From: JBLMYQ01 sp050258375
Lineage (GTDB): Bacteria > Bacillota > Clostridia > Acetivibrionales > UBA4821
Length of the DNA: 27,545 nt
Assembly (NCBI GenBank): GCA_050258375.1
Contig: JBLMYQ010000056.1
Location: 1-27,545 of the forward strand
Reading direction: 5' to 3'
The translations under genes and the position numbers were made by a program. Position 1 is the first letter of the stretch, and each line of letters begins with the position of its first letter. The notes beneath the pieces were generated by a model. The model had not been told where the DNA came from. It worked only from the letters and a program-made list of their open reading frames with translations, and did no database searches. Of the stretch, positions 24,985-27,545 are shown in pieces.

Positions 24985-25020
24985 GAAAAACAAAAACCTG
25001 GGAAATGAACATCTCCCAAG
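24985..25020 (-). terminator. Intrinsic terminator between the 44-codon frame and the ABC-F gene
   Basis: On the minus strand a 7-bp stem around CTTGGGA...TTCCCAGG (24997-25020) is followed by TTTTTGTTTTT (to ~24986). It lies 36 nt after the stop of the small reading frame and ~105 nt before the ABC-F start codon. It either ends an independent peptide mRNA or acts as an attenuator that must be bypassed to express the ABC-F gene. Confidence 0.75.
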
Positions 25021-25056
25021 TCTTATTATTATCTTTTTATATTAGGTAATGATGAT

Positions 25057-25191
25057 TCATTTACTCCGGTAAACAGTATTGAATTTTGGACAGACTCCTC
25101 CCTTTGAATCCATTAAGGATGCTGAGATATTGCCAACATAGTTTTCAAGTCTTCCAAGTATATTGTTTACCACAGTCACAATGTTCATCAT
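25057..25191 (-). CDS. Small peptide of 44 residues (leader or independent peptide)
   Basis: A 44-codon reading frame with nearly ideal expression signals: a 17-nt-spaced promoter at 25218-25246, AGGAGGTGA directly upstream, and a terminator downstream. Two adjacent ATGs (25191 and 25188) are available; the second has the better 7-nt spacing. The peptide begins MMNIVTVVNNILGRLENYVG, an amphipathic or mildly hydrophobic helix, and continues with a polar part containing a single Cys (GGVCPKFNTVYRSK) with a basic end. I do not recognise a family. Two readings are possible. It may be a leader peptide controlling the downstream ABC-F gene by ribosome stalling, though known leaders are usually shorter. 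Or it may be a short independent, possibly membrane-associated or signalling peptide. The frame has no overlap with any other gene. Confidence 0.6.
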   Translation of the reverse strand: MMNIVTVVNNILGRLENYVGNISASLMDSKGGVCPKFNTVYRSK

Positions 25192-25217
25192 TTCACCTCC
25201 TATTTTTTAGTAATTTT

Positions 25218-25246
25218 ATTCTATCATAGTATTTTACTAGCTTCAA
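25218..25246 (-). promoter_or_regulatory. Sigma-A-type promoter of the 44-codon frame / ABC-F leader
   Basis: Minus-strand TTGAAG (25241-25246) and TAGAAT (25218-25223) are separated by exactly 17 nt, about 27 nt before the first ATG of the small frame. No equally good promoter is seen between the terminator at 24985-25020 and the ABC-F gene, so ABC-F expression may depend on this one. Confidence 0.7.
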
Positions 25247-25375
25247 GAATAATTTTGGCTTTGTTTGGCTCTTATGTATAGGTTTAAAATCAAATTCATT
25301 CTTCCAAATTATAGATTTTTTTCAAAGTATATGATAAAATCGAAGGAAAAGAAAAACTTAAAAGGAGTGTATGGA

Positions 25376-25702
25376 ATGGGAAAATTCTCATCTGAGTCAA
25401 AAGAGCTGTTCAGGGTTTGGAAACGAGCAATCAAAAGGGCGCCATTGCCTACTGATGCGGAAGAAGCAAATAAAGAATGGTGGTCACTCCGCCGAATCGA
25501 TTATATGCTAGGTTTAATCACCATAGCTATCGGCACAATTATGTGCTTCACTGTCGCATTTTTTTGCAAATATTGTGAAGTCAAATATGTTTGGATAGCT
25601 ATTGCAGCTTTCGTTGTAATCAGCATAATAGTTAGTTGTATTATGTGGCTTATTACATGGCCAAGACAGCTTAAATTAAACGACATAATTTTCCCCAACT
25701 AA
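25376..25702 (+). CDS. Small membrane protein of unknown function
   Basis: 108-residue protein with two hydrophobic helices, at about residues 45-67 (MLGLITIAIGTIMCFTVAFF) and 72-95 (WIAIAAFVVISIIVSCIMWL), and a basic N-terminal part (KELFRVWKRAIKRAP) that would stay in the cytoplasm. I know no family for it. The frame is open from 25265, but AAAGGAG at 25361-25367 sits 8 nt before the ATG at 25376, and the extra residues in the longer version are a translated leader without a ribosome binding site. It is divergent from the 44-codon peptide frame, with the two units sharing ~150 bp of upstream DNA. A strong terminator follows its stop. Confidence 0.72.
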   Translation: MGKFSSESKELFRVWKRAIKRAPLPTDAEEANKEWWSLRRIDYMLGLITIAIGTIMCFTVAFFCKYCEVKYVWIAIAAFVVISIIVSCIMWLITWPRQLKLNDIIFPN

Positions 25703-25740
25703 TATATATGGACTGCTTTCGGGCGGTCCTTATATATTTC
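25703..25740 (+). terminator. Terminator after the small membrane protein gene
   Basis: GGACTGC (25710-25716) pairs with GCGGTCC (25723-25729, one G-U), and ATATAT runs on both sides extend the stem. It begins 1 nt after the stop codon. The 3' side TTATATATTTC is U-rich but not a pure T-run. The nearly symmetrical AT flanks could let it work for the Nramp gene that converges from the right. Confidence 0.65.
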
Positions 25741-25852
25741 TCCTCAATATTTCTATGAAATATCTCTAAATTGATAAATCTTACGTTATTTAATATAAAA
25801 ACTATAGTAATTGGACAAACCCTCTTTTGAATAAGTATGTGCCGCTTAAATG

Positions 25853-27004
25853 TTATACTTTTCCCATAAGCGTCAATAATATAAGAACTGCATTCAATCC
25901 TACGATCATCCCTGTTATAAACCATCCTACCACATTAGTAATCCGGCTGTTCACTAATCCCCCCATCAAATCCTTTCTGCTGGTTATAACCAGCATCGGA
26001 ATAATCGCCATAGGCAGTACAAAGCTAAGCACAACCTGACTGAATACAAGTGCCTGCATTGGATTGATTCCCAATAAAATAATCAACATTCCTGGAACCA
26101 TTGTAACAATTCTAGTCATATTATCCGATATATTAAGTCCTACAAAGCCCTGCATGATTGTCTGTCCTGCCATTGTTCCAACTGCTGATGAGGATAACCC
26201 TGATGCCAATAACGCTATTCCGAATGCACCACTTGAGAATGTTCCCAATAATGGAGACAGAGATTTATGCGCCTGTTCGATTGTATCAACCACAATACCG
26301 TTTTTAAAGAATACTGCAGCTGAAACAATAACCATTGCAGCATTAACGATAAAAGATATGTTCATTGCTATGAGAATATCTATTTTTTCCATACGCAAAT
26401 GCTTTTTCTTACCATCCTCGGTTGAATCTCCATTTCTGCATTGCACAAGCTGCGAATGCAAGTAAATAACATGCGGCATTACTGTGGCACCAAGCATCCC
26501 AACTGCAATAAGTACTGCTTCGCCATTAGGAAGTGACGGTATAAGCATATGTAATCCTGCACATGACCAATCAGGCTTAGCTAAAAACAATTCAACAGCA
26601 TATGATGCAGCAATAATCGCTACCAGAAAAGATATAATAATTTCAACCGTTCTCTGTCCATACTTTCCTGCATAAACAATAAAGAATGTCAGTATAACTG
26701 TTATCAAGCCCGCATAAGCCATAGGAATATTAAATAATAAATATAGTCCTAGTGTTCCGCCCAGAAATTCAGCCAAATCCGTAGCCATTGCTGCCAATTC
26801 TGCAACCATCAGAAAAATCCAATTGGTCTTTCGCGAGAACACTTTCCCGCACATCTGAGGAAGGTTGTATCCAGTTGCAATTCCCAACTTTGCCGAAAGG
26901 GATTGCAGGAATATTGCCATCAGGTTGCTCCATAGGATAACCCAAATTAAGTTATAACTAAATTTTGAACCTCCGCTGATATTTGTTGCAAAATTGCCGG
27001 GGTA
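25853..27004 (-). pseudogene. 5'-truncated Nramp-family divalent metal (Mn2+/Fe2+) transporter
   Basis: The frame encodes most of an Nramp (MntH-type) proton-coupled metal importer. From the right it reads PGNFATNISGGSKFSYNLIW, then MAIFLQSLSAKLGIATGYN, AAMATDLAEFLGG and the TM6 metal-site motif ATVMPHVIYLHSQ, followed by the remaining hydrophobic helices to LMGKV. What is missing is everything before PGN: the first half of TM1 and the Asp of the DPGN motif that binds the metal, replaced here by Tyr (TAC, 27002-27004). The frame stays open to an upstream stop at 27179-27181, but the extra residues do not look like Nramp and contain no ATG, GTG or TTG. The first ATG is at 26920, inside TM2. 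The gene is therefore probably non-functional. A product of 355 residues from 26920 would lack TM1. Confidence 0.75.
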
Positions 27005-27044
27005 AAATACCTCGCTAGGAACACGAGAAGTGACTACCTGCCGA

Positions 27045-27076
27045 AACAGGCTTGTACCAAGGGTTACAAGCCTGTT
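27045..27076 (+). terminator. Perfect 12-bp inverted repeat with T-run, at the Nramp junction
   Basis: AACAGGCTTGTA (27045-27056) and TACAAGCCTGTT (27065-27076) are perfect complements around an 8-nt loop, followed on the plus strand by AAATTTTT. It may be an intrinsic terminator reading rightward, but no plus-strand gene precedes it. It lies ~40 bp from the point where the Nramp gene is cut, so it could be a terminal hairpin of an inserted element. Confidence 0.5.
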
Positions 27077-27174
27077 AAATTTTTGAAAAATAGCTCGAAA
27101 AATAGGGCTGAAATTTTTTACAGAATAGTTGAGATTTTTGGGCTTATTTTTACTTATAAATGTGTCATCAAAAT

Positions 27175-27200
27175 GGGGTTATCCTTTTCAGAATAACCCC
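27175..27200 (-). terminator. Terminator overlapping the radC-like stop codon
   Basis: A perfect 8-bp stem, GGGGTTAT (27175-27182) with ATAACCCC (27193-27200), is followed on the minus strand by ATTTTG. The stop codon of the radC-like gene (27188-27190) lies in the loop, so the hairpin uses the last codons of the gene. The T-run is short. Confidence 0.6.
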
Positions 27201-27545
27201 CTCTCTTTCAGACTTGTATAACTTCCACTGTCACCTATAATTATATGATCTAGAACTTTTATTCCTAGAAGTTTACCCCCATCATTCAAGCTCTTAGTTA
27301 ACTCAATGTCATCCCTGCTTGGCTGTACTTCCCCACTTGGATGATTGTGAAACAGTATTATTGAAGCTGCATTGTTTAAAAGAGCTTGCTGGAATACCTC
27401 TCTCGCTTGAACTACTGTCTGGTTCAGCCCTCCAACTGCAATTATATGCAGCCCAGCAATCTTATTCTTTGAAGTCACTGGTATCTTGTCCAGCAGGTGC
27501 TTCTGTGCAAGTATCAGCTTTGCATTGGAATCCTCTATCATGTAT
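27188..27545 (-). CDS. RadC/JAB-domain protein, 5' end probably beyond the window
   Basis: C-terminal part of a RadC-family protein of the JAB/MPN metalloprotease-like fold. The JAMM metal motif is intact: H65-N-H67-P-S-G with the following D78 in FHNHPSGEVQPSRDDIE (numbering from the ATG at 27541). LLGIKVLDHIIIGDSGSYTSLKERGLF is the standard RadC ending. Full-length RadC has ~220 residues with an N-terminal helix-hairpin-helix part, while short versions of ~120-160 residues are common on phages and integrative elements. The frame is open to the window edge, and the ATG at 27541 has no visible ribosome binding site (only 4 bases upstream are available), so the start is likely outside. The role of RadC is unclear; the old link to recombinational repair was not upheld. 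Its frequent place in mobile elements fits the broken neighbour. Confidence 0.82.
   Translation of the reverse strand, partial: YMIEDSNAKLILAQKHLLDKIPVTSKNKIAGLHIIAVGGLNQTVVQAREVFQQALLNNAASIILFHNHPSGEVQPSRDDIELTKSLNDGGKLLGIKVLDHIIIGDSGSYTSLKERGLF

Noticed and set aside
26921..27178. In-frame N-terminal extension of the Nramp protein
   Set aside because: The frame is open, but it has no usable start codon and its predicted residues (for example FSPIFRAIFQKFNRLVTLG) do not match the Nramp N-terminus.
1..27545. CRISPR arrays, tRNA and rRNA genes
   Set aside because: No regularly spaced repeats, cloverleaf-like sequence or rRNA segments were found by eye on either strand.

Overview
The window looks like a low-G+C clostridial chromosome, probably the Ruminiclostridium/Clostridium group. 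The reasons are the AT-rich sequence, strong GGAGG ribosome binding sites, TTG starts, an S-layer-homology protein and clostridial-type ABC-F, flavodoxin and Nramp proteins. This placement is inference; there is no rRNA or other taxonomic marker here.

Region 1 (464-18391, minus strand) is one long, tightly packed surface-polysaccharide cluster of 15 genes, read from right to left. The order is: Wzz-like chain-length protein; membrane-bound nucleotide-sugar 4,6-dehydratase (PglF/CapD type); DegT-family aminotransferase; initiating phosphoglycosyl transferase (PglC type); WecD-like N-acetyltransferase; two GT4 glycosyltransferases; AsnB-type amidotransferase; Wzx-type flippase; SGNH hydrolase; Wzy-like polymerase; a third GT-B glycosyltransferase; WecC-type UDP-sugar dehydrogenase; GalE; and an unknown membrane-anchored protein. 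The first genes form a nearly complete route from UDP-GlcNAc to a bacillosamine-like sugar on undecaprenyl phosphate. The dehydrogenase plus AsnB suggest a uronic acid that may be amidated. Wzx and Wzy imply flippase/polymerase-dependent export. No tyrosine kinase, phosphatase, WecB epimerase or pyruvyl transferase is present. A GNAT acetyltransferase at the left edge (19-525, plus) converges on the last gene and overlaps it by 62 bp.

Region 2 (18596-20845, minus) is a secreted protein with three C-terminal S-layer-homology domains, with its own sigma-A-type promoter. It sits immediately upstream of the polysaccharide cluster, whose product could be its wall ligand.

Region 3 (20846-22319) holds a 626-bp non-coding stretch with several complementary helices, a candidate structured RNA of about 170-200 nt. 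It is followed by a cysteine-rich protein of unknown function with a good promoter and terminator.

Region 4 (22307-25246, minus) has a flavodoxin-like protein with a four-cysteine motif and an ABC-F ATPase. Upstream of the ABC-F gene is a short transcription unit: a strong promoter, a 44-codon open reading frame with a near-perfect ribosome binding site, and an intrinsic terminator. This layout matches the attenuator leaders of antibiotic-responsive ABC-F genes, but it could also be an independent peptide gene. A small two-helix membrane protein is divergent from it.

Region 5 (25853-27545, minus) is an Nramp metal transporter gene that has lost its 5' end exactly at the metal-binding DPGN motif. 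It is followed by a hairpin-containing segment and a RadC/JAB-domain gene that runs to the window edge. This looks like a recombination or mobile-element junction.
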